This document shows, one piece after another, positions 34,105 through 43,844 of a DNA stretch of 64,000 nt; within the stretch, counting starts at the first letter, position 1, and each line of letters starts with the position of its first letter. The translations under genes and the position numbers were made by a program. Under the pieces are notes generated by a model. The model was not told where the DNA came from, did not search any database, and saw only the letters and a list, made by a program, of their open reading frames with translations. Source of the stretch: Phytophthora colocasiae (lineage: Eukaryota > Oomycota > Peronosporomycetes > Peronosporales > Peronosporaceae). Where the stretch lies: assembly GCA_018806915.1 (NCBI GenBank), contig JAGKQI010000040.1, positions 620,001-684,000 on the forward strand. Direction: 5' to 3'.

Positions 34105-34477
34105 TGGCAGCAAGCTCGCTCGTAGTTGGTAGCTCCTCAGCACTGCACAGGTCGCGTAAGTGCCTACTTGATCGAACAGCAAGACGAGAAGCAATAGATT
34201 CTTGTCCACAAAGCAAAACTCACCGTGACATTAGTCCATTAACTATCGCATGGTCGCCCACGCCTACGTGTCATACGCCACGAGGAGGGAAAACCCGTTG
34301 GACATGCCTCTGCAAGCACCTTCAACAGTAAAACCCCCTTTGGTCATACGCGTCTCCCTTCAACAGCGCGCAGATCGTCTTGTCCCTCATCCTTCTAGGC
34401 TCCAGCTCAAGCGACATCTTTACACTCGTAGTGTAGCCATCTCGGAATGTAGCCACCTCGAGATCAGGATTCTGCTA
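34105..34477 (-). repeat. 5' LTR of the degenerate Copia element
   Basis: It is the direct repeat of 29084-29446. On the minus strand it ends CTTGCTGCCA next to the primer site. The outer edge near 34477 is set by loss of similarity. No clear target-site duplication was found. Confidence 0.82.
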
Positions 34478-35423
34478 CTCTCGAAGGCGAGCACGCGCCG
34501 TCCCGCCGCTGTCCGGACAGTCCCAATCCGAAGCGAGTCACTTCGCTGAAGAGGAGTGGCGCGTGCCGGTGTGCTTGCAACAACAAGCCGTGCTTTAAAG
34601 CACCCTGTCTGTCTGTCCAGCTCCTAGTAACGAGAGATTTCTTCTAGCGCTCATCTGCGAATCACCACGAGGTGAAGAAGGCAAGGGTGTCGCTCGGGTG
34701 ATCAAACTCGCGAGATCCGACCAAGGCTTTCGCCAATCGAGGACTGTTCCAAAGGGATCCGGCCATCGCGTGGCGCGTGTACAGAGTATATGGACGCACT
34801 TTAAGACCTCGCCCTCTTCTCCGCATCTTGTTCTTTTGCGCCTCGCGCAACGTAAGCAGCTCAAGATGTCCTGGTGCTGGTTAGCATTCGGCCGGCGACT
34901 ATCAACAGTGCAAGAGAGGCGGCTTGGCACGAGACATCCTTCAACATGCTTCTACATGGGCAATATGCCACTTGATTTCTTAGCACACTCATCATTTCCA
35001 CGCTAGACAAACTTCAGAAATAGTCTGTATCCGGTGTTTATTCTATAGCAAAGACAGTCATCACGCAGTCGTGTTGCAGTGTCTGCTGTCGCGTGCAATG
35101 CACTTGGTCAAGAGATCCAGCAGCATTCCGCTGCCAGCCAGTGCAACTCGCAGTAAACCTTCATTACCCCGTTGCTGCCGCTACGGCAACTTAAAAGTCT
35201 TGCTTCTCGAGCTCGGACGCGCCAGCCATTCTCGAGCGCAGTTGACATCCCATCAGCTCATCCAATTCGACAGTAGCATCCTCGTACGTAAGGCGGCGTT
35301 ACTTGTATCCCCGATCGACAGTCTCCATTGCCAGCATCCAGCAGACATTGCCCCCAGTGAATTGATCGTCCAGCCACTGCGTGTCCTCGACCCCGAAACT
35401 CGAAATCCCCACCTTAGTCCGTA
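34478..35423. other. Upstream region of the bZIP gene, no supported gene
   Basis: Short frames on both strands (for example 34595-34930 minus and 35071-35424 plus) overlap each other and show no domain or signal peptide. The stretch nearest to 35424 is probably the promoter and 5' UTR of the bZIP gene. Confidence 0.45.
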
Positions 35424-36330
35424 ATGCTCATGGAGCACCACCACACACAAGGACGACCCAGTTGGATGTACTCAAGCTCGACCATGGGCGCTCCATCGAC
35501 GACAGCTACAGCCAGCGGTTCGTTGGCGTACGACGCGTTGCGTCCTGCCGCGTATTCGGGCGACGGCGCGCAGTACCAGCCTCAACCACCATACTCACAG
35601 GACCAGGACAACAGCTACAGATATCCGTACAGTGAGACTTCACGCCCGACATTCGCACCGCTACCTCCACGTCCACGTGACGACCCACTCGCTCCCAGTA
35701 GACTGCGATATCCGCCGCCCAGCTTGCCACGGCCGATGATAGTATCCCTGTCGCCTCATCTTCGGAAGCAGTCGACGATGTCAGCAGTTGTCACGCCTGC
35801 TTTCACCATTGCTAAGCCCGGAGGCCCCGCGACGCCCAAACGCGCGACAGATGAAGAGCGGCGAGCGAAACATCGAGAAGCGCAGAGGAGGTTCGTGAAG
35901 CGGAAGAAGGTGAGACCTCGAGACAATTTCTAGTTTGTGTGCGATATGCATGACAAAGGCTCGTTTGCTTGTGCTTTGTAGATTGAGATGATGCAGCTCA
36001 AGCAGTTGGCGGTGGAACTCGAGAAGCGCCACGACCTGTTGCAAGCTGTGAGCGAGCGAGAGACACTGGCTCGCGAGAATCTGACGTTGGCTCAGCAGCT
36101 AGAAGTACAGAAAGAGAAAGCTCGTGATTCCCCAACGAGCACTACCCAACCTGTTGAAGAGGTAGGTCTCCTCTACACCTTGATTGCGACGCATGTAGAA
36201 GCTAAGCGTTTGCGGTTTCTATGATGTCACGTAGGACAAGAATGAGAAGATCGAGGTGAAGAAGGAAAATCAAGAGGGGGAATCTTCACGTCTAGAGATT
36301 CAATGGAAGGCACGGACGTTCGAGTGGTGA
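35424..36330 (+). CDS. bZIP transcription factor with altered basic region
   Basis: Three exons are predicted: 35424-35909, 35982-36161 and 36235-36330. The two introns of about 72 bp have GT...AG ends and keep the frame, giving 253 residues. A Pro/Ser/Tyr-rich N-terminus (residues 1-125) is followed by a basic region (DEERRAKHREAQRRFVKRKK, about 142-162) that crosses the first splice junction into a leucine-zipper-like coiled coil (residues 163-205). The nearly invariant Asn of bZIP basic regions is His here, and the Arg eight positions later is Val. Oomycete bZIPs with substituted Asn have been described, but the double change is unusual. It is expected to be nuclear, with unknown target DNA. 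MEHHHT at 35430 is an alternative start. Confidence 0.8.
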
Positions 36331-36734
36331 ACTACCAGAATCCCCACTTCTTCAAAATAAAGTTACAGCTATGTAGTAAAGCGTGTGTCAAAGCAATCTC
36401 ATCATAGACAAACAGCACCAACAAGGGTGCTTCATGTGGACAGCCAGCATTTCTAATTCTGGTCGGTTCTAACCTAAAGTGCTCCCGATACCAAGCCTAG
36501 AAGAGCGAGTCCTTTAAAAATTAAAACAATGCAGTTGTCAACAGCGCTTCACTACGTTCCTAGTGCGTTGCTTTCGCTGTCCCCAGGACTCTTCTCTTGA
36601 AGATGTAGGCATTATCCAGCTCCGCTTACCGCGGGCACATCATCAAGTCTGATATCGCAAATCCCAGTTCGTGTTCAACTGCCTTGTGTCAGCAGTCGAG
36701 TCTGTTTTTTCGAGTCGAGACACAACCAACAGAT
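36331..36734. other. Short intergenic region between convergent bZIP and acyl-CoA dehydrogenase genes
   Basis: No coding potential is supported. It contains the 3' ends of two convergent genes. Confidence 0.5.
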
Positions 36735-37997
36735 CTAAGGATCCATGCTCTGGCGAGAGAACATCTCCTTGGCGATGATCATGCGCTGGATCTGAGACGT
36801 GCCTTCGTAGATCTGGTAGATCTTAGCGTCACGGAAGAGCTTCTCAACCGGGTACTCCGTGTTGAAGCCAGCGCCGCCAAAGATCTGAATCGCGTCCGTA
36901 GTCACCTTGTTGGCGTGGTCCGCAGCGAAACGCTTGGCCATTGATGCGTACATCGTGTTCTTACGTCCGCAATCGATCTCGTATGCAGCCTTGTACGTCA
37001 GTTGACGAGCAGCCTCGATTCCTGTAGCCATGTCGGCCAGCATGAACTGGATGGCTTGGTGCATGGCAATTGGTTGACCCATTGTCTTACGTTCCAAAGC
37101 ATATTGGCGAGCTTCATCAAAGGCACGACGTGCCAAACCGACAGCACCGATAGCTACAGGCGGACGTGTGATGTCAAAGGCCTGCATGGCGATCTTGAAG
37201 CCGTAGCCAGGATCTCCCAGCACATTCTCCTCCGGCACTACCACATCTTCAAAAGTGATGCCACGAGTGTCTGAGCATCGTTGACCAATGTTAATTTCCT
37301 TCCGACCGACACTAATACCAGGGGTGTCAGCATCCACGATGAAACCAGTGAAAGCCGAGCCGGCGTTAGCGTTCGGGTCGGTCTTGGCCAACACGAAGTA
37401 CCACTTGGCCACTCCACCGTTAGTGATCCACATCTTAGAGCCGTTGATCACCCACTTGTCTCCTTTCTTAACAGCCGTCGTCTTGGCACCAGCCACATCC
37501 GAACCAGCACCCGGTTCAGTGACACAGTAGGCAGCCTGTACCGGTTCCTCCACGAGACGACCCAGGTACTTCTGATTCTGCTCGTCCGAGCCAGCCACTA
37601 GTAGTGGAGCTGTAGCTAATCCATTAGCTTCCATAGCTGTAGCCATACCGGTACAACCGTACGCTAGTTCCTCTCCAATGATGCAGCCATCTAGAGATCC
37701 CAGCCCCAAACCACCAAACTTCTCCGGCACGTGCGTGTTAACTAGTCCCAACTCCCAGGCCTTCTCGAAGATCTCCTGCGGGTATTCCATCGTCTGGTCG
37801 TACTGCTTCTCCTTGGGGATCATCTCTTCTCGGGCGAATTTACGTGCAAGCTGCTGGAACTCGCGCTGGTCGTCCGAGAGCTTCAAGGAGAAGGCGGAGA
37901 ACTTGGAGTCGTCGATATGTTGCCCCAACGCGAAGGAGCGAGCGCCTGAGGGGCGGAGAAGGCGACAAACCTGACGGAGGGACGTGGCGGGCAGCAT
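36735..37997 (-). CDS. ACADM: Medium-chain acyl-CoA dehydrogenase, mitochondrial
   Basis: This 420-residue protein catalyses the first step of fatty-acid beta-oxidation, the FAD-dependent alpha-beta dehydrogenation of medium-chain acyl-CoA, passing electrons to ETF. Similarity to animal MCAD is high along the whole length ([77 protein letters not shown]). The catalytic Glu lies in [10 protein letters not shown] near residue 398, as in MCAD (other subfamilies place it elsewhere). The N-terminus ([18 protein letters not shown]) is basic and amphipathic, a mitochondrial presequence. The start is taken at the first ATG; an in-frame TTG lies 21 bases upstream. No intron. An Inr-like site lies just upstream. 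Confidence 0.93.
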   Translation of the reverse strand: MLPATSLRQVCRLLRPSGARSFALGQHIDDSKFSAFSLKLSDDQREFQQLARKFAREEMIPKEKQYDQTMEYPQEIFEKAWELGLVNTHVPEKFGGLGLGSLDGCIIGEELAYGCTGMATAMEANGLATAPLLVAGSDEQNQKYLGRLVEEPVQAAYCVTEPGAGSDVAGAKTTAVKKGDKWVINGSKMWITNGGVAKWYFVLAKTDPNANAGSAFTGFIVDADTPGISVGRKEINIGQRCSDTRGITFEDVVVPEENVLGDPGYGFKIAMQAFDITRPPVAIGAVGLARRAFDEARQYALERKTMGQPIAMHQAIQFMLADMATGIEAARQLTYKAAYEIDCGRKNTMYASMAKRFAADHANKVTTDAIQIFGGAGFNTEYPVEKLFRDAKIYQIYEGTSQIQRMIIAKEMFSRQSMDP

Positions 37998-38013
37998 GAA
38001 GGAGCGGAAAGGT

Positions 38014-38032
38014 GGCAAATTCCTAAATGACT
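38014..38032 (-). promoter_or_regulatory. Inr/FPR-like core promoter of the acyl-CoA dehydrogenase gene
   Basis: The minus strand reads AGTCATTTAGGAATTTGCC, close to the oomycete initiator plus flanking-region consensus (GCTCATTYYNCAWTTT). It lies about 20-35 bases before the ATG, in keeping with the short 5' UTRs of oomycetes. Confidence 0.5.
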
Positions 38033-38269
38033 GAAAGATCGGGGCGTCATCCTGTCGATTTGCATCGTAGAATCTGACGTGAATATGTGGAAATAGATAA
38101 TATTGTGATACTCCATATCATTTGATATAGAACTTATACTTTTTTACAAAATGTTAGTGTTGATTTGTTGGTATATCTTATCAACCTTTAAATATAGATA
38201 CCGTATATCTTGATATCGGATAAGAGAGTGACCAACTTCAACTACTGACGTAGCAAAATGTTGTGCGTG

Positions 38270-38734
38270 TCATGTCAACATGAAGGCAGCGAGAGCTACA
38301 ATAAACTGCCATTGTTTCCATACTGTAGCTGCATCGTTGCATCCGCATCTTGCCGCTTGCACTCTCAATACGCCAAAGTTGTCGTTCCAGTAGCCATTGA
38401 GTGTGTGTGCAGGGTCGAAGTACTGGTCCTGGGGTGCATACACGCCGTCGCATTGCTTGTAGATGGCATCGATCAATGACTGGCACTTGGGTGGACACTC
38501 GAAGTTGGTCGGGTCACACGCTATGCAAGAGCCGTACGTGGTCCCGTTGCCTTCCGCGGCCAATTGCTCGGCTGCAAATGAACACGGAGCCCACGATTCG
38601 CCCTCGGGTGACGGATTGACGTATGAAGACGCATCAGTTTTCTTCACGGAGTTGAGCAGGAGAACAGCGAAGAGAATCCACCCGAGACAATGCAATGGAC
38701 CATGGATAGCGATACTCAATGTCGTGTACTTCAT
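38270..38734 (-). CDS. Small secreted Cys-rich protein of unknown function
   Basis: This 154-residue product starts at the ATG (MKYTTLSIAIHG). A hydrophobic signal-like segment (WILFAVLLLNSV, about residues 18-30) is followed by a compact domain with eight cysteines, including CIACDPTNFECPPKC and a late CGC. The C-terminus is hydrophobic (WQFIVALAAFMLT), which could be a membrane or GPI-anchor signal. I do not recognise the family. An upstream in-frame ATG (38854) would put the hydrophobic segment 40 residues inside, so the shorter start is preferred. It lies between two housekeeping genes in the same orientation. Confidence 0.6.
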   Translation of the reverse strand: MKYTTLSIAIHGPLHCLGWILFAVLLLNSVKKTDASSYVNPSPEGESWAPCSFAAEQLAAEGNGTTYGSCIACDPTNFECPPKCQSLIDAIYKQCDGVYAPQDQYFDPAHTLNGYWNDNFGVLRVQAARCGCNDAATVWKQWQFIVALAAFMLT

Positions 38735-38917
38735 CTTCTGCTGGTCAAAATATGAAGTGCCAGTGCCAGTGCTTGTCCTTGTCTTGCTCACTATTTTTAC
38801 GGAAAGCAGACGAAATTGGCTCAGGAAGTGATAACTACGCGGCATTCCATTCATCTCTTGCTCCTATCTACGTCACAGGAGCTTCAATCCTTGCCTTGTG
38901 TTGGCGAAACTTGTGTT

Positions 38918-41050
38918 CTAGTAGCTGCGGCCCCAGAGCACCCAGCACTTGGCCGGCTTGCCACTGATGAAACATTTGGTGTCGGCAGTCACGGGGCTCT
39001 CCTCGTTCTTCTTGTACGGGATGCACAGCGTCTTGGCGGCGGCGCTCGTGGCCGTGTTCTCGGCCTCATCCTCCAGGCCCATGAGCTCCAGCGACTCCTC
39101 ACGAGACTTGGTCTTAACAATCTCCTCCCACTCGATCTCGTCGCAGAACGGGGTCAGAGCCATGCAGCCGTCCTGCAGGGCGGGCACGAAGTCCTTCCAG
39201 TCCGTAATCTCGCGAATGTGGCTGTCTCGCTGAGCCGTGGCGCGCTCCAGCATGTCCTGCTGGATCTGCTCCAGAAGCGCCGGGATGCGGGTCGCCAGCT
39301 CGGCTTCAGGGATATCCTCCTTGGCGCCGTTGTCACGACGAACCACACGCACCTGCTTCTTGGCGATATCCTTGGGGCCGACCTCGAAACGGAGAGGAAC
39401 ACCCTTGAGCTCCCAGTGGTTGTACTTCCAGCCAGGAGTGTACACGCGACGCTTGTCCGCCTCAATACGGACACCAGCAGCGGTCAGCTTGGCAACGATC
39501 TCGTCGGCCTTGCCGAAGATCTCCTCCACCTCGTCCTGGTTCTTGAACGGAATGGGCACCACGATGACCTGCGTGGGGGCAACGCGCGGGGGCAGCACCA
39601 GACCCTTGTCATCACCGTGCACCATAATCATGACACCCAGCGAACGGGTAGTAAAGCCCCACGAGTTCTGCCACGGGATCAGCTTCTTGCCATCCTCGTA
39701 CTCAGCGGAAATGCCAAACATCTTGCCAAAGTTCTGGCCCAGCATGTGCGAAGTAGCAGCCTGGATACCACGACCGGTTGCGGGGATGAAGCCCTCAATC
39801 GTCGTGGTGTAGTCGGCACCGGCAAATTTCTCCTTCGCGGTCTTGACACCCTTGACCATAGGCACAGCCAGTAGCTCCTCGTAACAAGCAGCGTAGAAGT
39901 TCAGAACAGTGCGCACTTCCTCGTCGGCCTCCTCCTTTGTGGCGTGGGCAGTGTGGCCCTCTTGCCACAGGAACTCGCGTGTACGGATGAAGGGCGTGGG
40001 GTTCTTGAACTCCCAGCGCACGACATTGTTCCACTGGTTGAGCTTCATGGGCAGGTCGCGGTGGCTGCGGATCCAGTTCTTGAACGCCGGGTACATGATG
40101 GTCTCACTGGTGGGACGGATAGCAATGGGGTCCTTCATATCCGAGCCACCGGACTTGGTGACCCAGGCCACCTCAGGCGCGAAGCCCTCCAGGTGGTCCT
40201 TCTCCTTCTCCAGCTTGTCCTTAGTGACAAACATGGGGAAGTAGCAGTTCTTGACGCCAATAGCCTTGAGGTTACGGTCCAGGAACTGCTGCACACGCTC
40301 CCAGATCTCGTACGAGTACGGACGCAGGATGTAGCAGCCAGAAACATCGTAGTAGTCGATCATACCTGACTTGGTAATAGCATCCGTGTACCAGTCAGCA
40401 AAGTTGTCCTTTTTGGTAACGGACATGCCTTCATTGGCCTTCTGCTCCACAACCTTCTTCTTCTCCTCCTTCTTGGCCTTAGGAGCTTTAGCCTTAGGAG
40501 CAGCAGCAGGCTCCTCTGCCTGAGCAGCAAAGTCCACAACAATAGGCTCGTGGTTGTAGTGCTTGACAAATTTCAGCAGATCTTCCGACTTGATACCGTA
40601 CGTCTGATCATTGCGCAGCGGGTGGCAATTGACCTGCGTGGTGTCCACCAGCGCCTTGTCCAGCACAAAGCGCACCTCGTTCTTCGAGTCGTGCATGACG
40701 CACAGAGGTGACACCGAGCCCTTCGTCACCTTGAGTGTGTCAGCCAGGATATCTTCCGAGGCGAAGCGCAGGTTCCACTTCTTCCCACCAATTCCAGCCG
40801 CATGGAGACGCGCTCCAAGCTTCTTCGTGTCCACGACGGTCTCGGGGGCGGCCGTTACAAGGAAAAGCCCCTCCTTCTTGTCTTTAAACACGAGGTTCTT
40901 GGTCGACAGGCCCGGCAGGTGACTCAGTTCGGCGATCACGTCCTCGGTGGTCGGCAGCTCTCGGTGCTCGTGCTTCTCATAGGCGATGGAGAGCGACGTG
41001 AGGGCCGCAGCGACCTCCACGTCAGCCACGGACTTGTCCAGTGAAGCCAT
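38918..41050 (-). CDS. Prolyl-tRNA synthetase with N-terminal YbaK-like editing domain
   Basis: This 710-residue, single-exon protein charges tRNA-Pro with proline in the cytosol. Residues 1-165 form a YbaK/ProX-type trans-editing domain, which removes mischarged alanine (LSTKNLVFKDKKEGLFLV, GSVSPLCVMHD). A Lys/Ala-rich linker (about 170-205) leads to a class II core of the eukaryotic/archaeal type, with motif 2 TREFLWQEGHTAHAT and motif 3 near GDDKGLVLPPRVAP. The anticodon-binding domain and a Cys-containing C-terminal domain ending in WGRSY follow. A YbaK domain fused to ProRS is known from Plasmodium and other protists. The start is the first ATG; an upstream TTG is in frame. An initiator-like CTCATTCC lies about 50 bases upstream. 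Confidence 0.92.
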   Translation of the reverse strand: MASLDKSVADVEVAAALTSLSIAYEKHEHRELPTTEDVIAELSHLPGLSTKNLVFKDKKEGLFLVTAAPETVVDTKKLGARLHAAGIGGKKWNLRFASEDILADTLKVTKGSVSPLCVMHDSKNEVRFVLDKALVDTTQVNCHPLRNDQTYGIKSEDLLKFVKHYNHEPIVVDFAAQAEEPAAAPKAKAPKAKKEEKKKVVEQKANEGMSVTKKDNFADWYTDAITKSGMIDYYDVSGCYILRPYSYEIWERVQQFLDRNLKAIGVKNCYFPMFVTKDKLEKEKDHLEGFAPEVAWVTKSGGSDMKDPIAIRPTSETIMYPAFKNWIRSHRDLPMKLNQWNNVVRWEFKNPTPFIRTREFLWQEGHTAHATKEEADEEVRTVLNFYAACYEELLAVPMVKGVKTAKEKFAGADYTTTIEGFIPATGRGIQAATSHMLGQNFGKMFGISAEYEDGKKLIPWQNSWGFTTRSLGVMIMVHGDDKGLVLPPRVAPTQVIVVPIPFKNQDEVEEIFGKADEIVAKLTAAGVRIEADKRRVYTPGWKYNHWELKGVPLRFEVGPKDIAKKQVRVVRRDNGAKEDIPEAELATRIPALLEQIQQDMLERATAQRDSHIREITDWKDFVPALQDGCMALTPFCDEIEWEEIVKTKSREESLELMGLEDEAENTATSAAAKTLCIPYKKNEESPVTADTKCFISGKPAKCWVLWGRSY

Positions 41051-41298
41051 TGCAATAGGCAAAGGAAGACGGTTGATACGAGGGGAAGAGCTCTCGGGAA
41101 TGAGGGACCGGGTGGAGGGCAGATCTGTCCGGATAATACTGTCCTAATCAACGAATTGAAATGTGTAGAAGGGACTAGTTTAGACGGACAGAAGCAACAC
41201 CTCCAGAAAATGAGAAGAATATAAATGTGGTGTGTACCACAAGTGTGGCCACACACCTTCGGGGATTGTAACGACTCATTTTTTTCAAGAACTATGAC

Positions 41299-41371
41299 AT
41301 GACTCCTTTCTTAATGGAATGACTCCTTTCTTAATGACTCCTTTCTTAATGGAATGACTCCTTTCTTAATT
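41299..41371. repeat. Short tandem repeat
   Basis: Four copies of TGACTCCTTTCTTAA, two of them followed by TGGAA, are followed by a T-rich run at 41371-41385. The repeat lies between the divergent ProRS and Kazal-like genes, so it could affect either promoter; this is not shown. Confidence 0.8.
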
Positions 41372-41751
41372 CTTTTTTTTTTTTCAATCATTGTCGAGGG
41401 ACTATCGATCGTTTACTTACTTTACTTTACGAAAGTCGAATTGTACGGTTAATAGATTACTGTAAATGATTCTTCAACGCATTGTTTTGTCCTCCTTCTC
41501 GGTGATGCAAGTTTTGTCAGCCACCAGCTCAAGTCGGAGCAACGGCAATGCTTGCTGTCAGCCTGGGAACTGCCACAACCACACGGCAGGCACGAAAATG
41601 ATCATCTTAATACGGGCGGGGGTGCCAGCTGGCAGTTCATGCGGAAAAGGCTACGTGATGGGACTCGCTAACCGGTATCGAGGGATAGTCAGTCCTCTGC
41701 AGCCTGCCACGTACGTCCGCACAAGTGAATTCTCCCTTTGACGCGCGAAAG

Positions 41752-42126
41752 ATGATGAAGTTTCTACTTGTAGCAACCACTGCACTGGCGGCTTTGAGCT
41801 GCAGCTTGTCGACCGTAGAAGCACTGGACCGTGACAAGATGCTGGACGTGGTGGGTACTGTGCATGGCAACCGCCACATTGTCGTAAAGTACGACGACCT
41901 GGCGGAGGACCGTGAGGAACGCAAGTGCTACGGCCACTTCACGCGCGAAATCGACCCCGTGTGCGGCTCCAACGGCAAGAAATATACAAATCTCAGCATG
42001 TTTAACTACCGCAAGTGCATGATGAAGATCCAGGAAGACACCGAGATCGAGCTCGTGGATATGGAATTCTGCAAGGACGTCGAACTGGAGGACATGGAAC
42101 ACATTGACGGGGACATTCCATCTTAA
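41752..42126 (+). CDS. Kazal-like extracellular protease inhibitor 1 of 3
   Basis: This 124-residue secreted protein has a signal peptide (MMKFLLVATTALAALSC...). A conserved pro-region (LDRDKMLDVVGTVHGN...) ends in DREERK and is followed by one Kazal-like domain with four cysteines in the spacing of the two-disulfide oomycete EPI domains (KCYGHF, DPVCGSNGKKYTN, FNYRKCMMK, EFCKD). In Phytophthora such inhibitors block plant apoplastic subtilases. The P1 region lies in the loop between the first and second Cys (TREID). It is the first of three tandem genes in the same direction, and most diverged from the others in the Kazal loop. Confidence 0.85.
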   Translation: MMKFLLVATTALAALSCSLSTVEALDRDKMLDVVGTVHGNRHIVVKYDDLAEDREERKCYGHFTREIDPVCGSNGKKYTNLSMFNYRKCMMKIQEDTEIELVDMEFCKDVELEDMEHIDGDIPS

Positions 42127-42566
42127 ACGCGCTAGACTGAAGGGAGAAGGGACCTGTCCATTGCAGATTGGCAACGGAGACGTTGGAAGAGTTAATGGAG
42201 CCGTTCGAAGTTGAAGTGACGAAACTAAAGACGTAGGAACCGCTTGCATTTGGTGGCGGCAGTCTGAGTGAAGACACTTGTCCGTGTATGATTATTCAGC
42301 AACATGAAATTAGTCTATTGAATCCTTGTCTGGTCTTCTTCATGTACGTCTCCTCCTTTTAACCAGGAAGGAGAGAAACTTCGGTTACCGGTATCGTAAG
42401 AACAGATCCCATGAACAGCATGCGCTATCTCCAGTTTTTTTACGGCGTCGCTGTAATGCCGCGACACTACGTGCCATACGCTGTGAGGTGCCAGTTGTAC
42501 TAGAGCACAGCGGGAGATAAGTCAAAGCAGTGGCGGTTTCCAGAGCTCAAGCAAAACCAGGTCAAG

Positions 42567-42953
42567 ATGAAGTCGAGTATGGTGATGATGCTGGTGATGC
42601 TGGTAACAGTTTGGTTGGGAGTGCAAGCAACGCCACAGGAGAAGATGCTGCGAGTTGTGAGCCAAGTTCATTCCCATCCGGACGTATTAATGACTGGGGA
42701 GGAGAAGAGAGCCAAGCGACACGGACACTGCGTTGATACAGGAGCTGTGAATGATGACCCCGTGTGTGCGTCCAACGGCAAGCAGTACATGAACGAAGAG
42801 GTATTCGAGTTCCACCAGTGCCTCATCCAGCTCGAGTACGGCGAGATCATTGAGATTGTGGACATGGATATCTGCAAGAACGCAAAGAAGGAGGACGACG
42901 AACACCCAGACGTAACGGACGGTTACATTTTTTGGGATCAGTTCCTGGATTGA
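42567..42953 (+). CDS. Kazal-like extracellular protease inhibitor 2 of 3
   Basis: This 128-residue secreted protein has a Met/Val-rich signal peptide (residues 1-21), a pro-region (MLRVVSQVHSHPDVL) with a basic site AKRHGHC just before the first Cys, and one two-disulfide Kazal-like domain (HCVDTG, DPVCASNGKQYMN, FEFHQCLIQ, DICKN). The C-terminal tail is acidic and ends with a short aromatic stretch. The domain is closest to copy 3. The AKR site could be cut by a subtilisin-like proprotein convertase. Confidence 0.85.
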   Translation: MKSSMVMMLVMLVTVWLGVQATPQEKMLRVVSQVHSHPDVLMTGEEKRAKRHGHCVDTGAVNDDPVCASNGKQYMNEEVFEFHQCLIQLEYGEIIEIVDMDICKNAKKEDDEHPDVTDGYIFWDQFLD

Positions 42954-43059
42954 ACTGGATCTAGTTCAATAGAAATGCAATTTGACTGTATACAATTTTA
43001 AAAACTCTGATCAAGATCTGTAGTTTCGGATCAATAAAATACCAGCGCTTGTCCTCTCT

Positions 43060-43250
43060 CTACTGCCCTTTACAACCCAGCCACCCCTTGCGGCTCGCTA
43101 CGCTCGCGAGTGCAGACCCTAAGCCCGCTCCGGCTTCGCCTTCGCTTGATCCGGCGGCAGCACTGGGGTTTAAGCCCGCGTGCTCCGCACACGGAGCATT
43201 AAACCGCCAGCCAGAGTTCTCCACCGCGCTTGTTCTCGACGTTGTGCGCT
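43060..43250. repeat. GC-rich segment with short inverted repeats
   Basis: This is a GC-rich island in otherwise AT-richer intergenic DNA. It contains several short self-complementary stretches (for example GTGCTCCGCACACGGAGCA), and the phrase TTTAAGCCCG/TAAGCCCG recurs. It may be a small non-coding repeat element. No terminal repeats or flanking duplication could be defined. Confidence 0.35.
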
Positions 43251-43339
43251 AGAAACACCGCAAAAGTACGGTCGGAATTTAGTCTCTTGCTTCACGTATT
43301 TCGGGACTATAATACAACTTTTTTTTGAACAGGTGCTCT

Positions 43340-43412
43340 GATCAGAAACTATACCGCTTATATTCTGATCCCTGATTCAGGGATCAGAATATAAGCGGTA
43401 TAGTTTCTGATC
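43340..43412. repeat. 73-bp perfect palindrome
   Basis: Two 36-base arms (starting GATCAGAAACTATACC and ending GATCCCTGA) are exact reverse complements, separated by a single T at 43376. A transcript would fold into an uninterrupted hairpin. It lies between the second and third Kazal-like genes. It could be a minimal inverted-repeat element or the product of a fold-back event; no flanking duplication is evident. Confidence 0.9.
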
Positions 43413-43844
43413 CCATATGAATTCTACCGTACCGGACATCGACTACATGTAACAGCGTTTCGAAGGAATATGAGGTGGTCTGAAGCTGTGAGCCGGGCTC
43501 TTTCGAGTACGGACGAGGTGCTATTTACTATAGCCTTCCGCGATGGAGACACGTCTACACGTACTTGATTGTTAAGACGTTTGGAAATGCGGTTGGATTG
43601 ATAGCGCGAATCCCTGGACCGAATGTAGGATAATGCTACATGTACTTAAAACATGAATTGAACCTGCTTGTAGATGGCTGCACTTCGACTTACACACGCA
43701 GGCACACACGTTTTCCCTTTGGGAGCCTTTGGAGTTGCATCCATCCAGTTTAACCACCAGCAGCAGCAGATGTCCACGAACAGAAAGCGCCAGGAAAGAC
43801 TCACTCACTATCGAAAACTCTGCCAAGTACGTCAGCTCAACAGC

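Larger units (their letters stand above)
29084..34477 (-). mobile_element. Degenerate full-length Ty1/Copia element with two LTRs
   Basis: Two direct repeats of about 365 bp (29084-29446 and 34105-34477) bracket minus-strand Copia coding remnants in the proper order: primer site, gag, zinc knuckle, protease and integrase region, reverse transcriptase, RNase H. Many stops and frameshifts throughout show an old copy. The LTRs differ by several small indels. Confidence 0.88.

Noticed and set aside
34105..34486. Target-site duplication of the second Copia element
   Set aside because: Candidate 5-bp flanks (GCGAG left, CTCTC right) do not match; boundaries are too eroded to claim one.
38816..39874. 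Long plus-strand frame (352 codons) opposite prolyl-tRNA synthetase
   Set aside because: It mirrors the codon bias of the conserved synthetase on the other strand and shows no family features.
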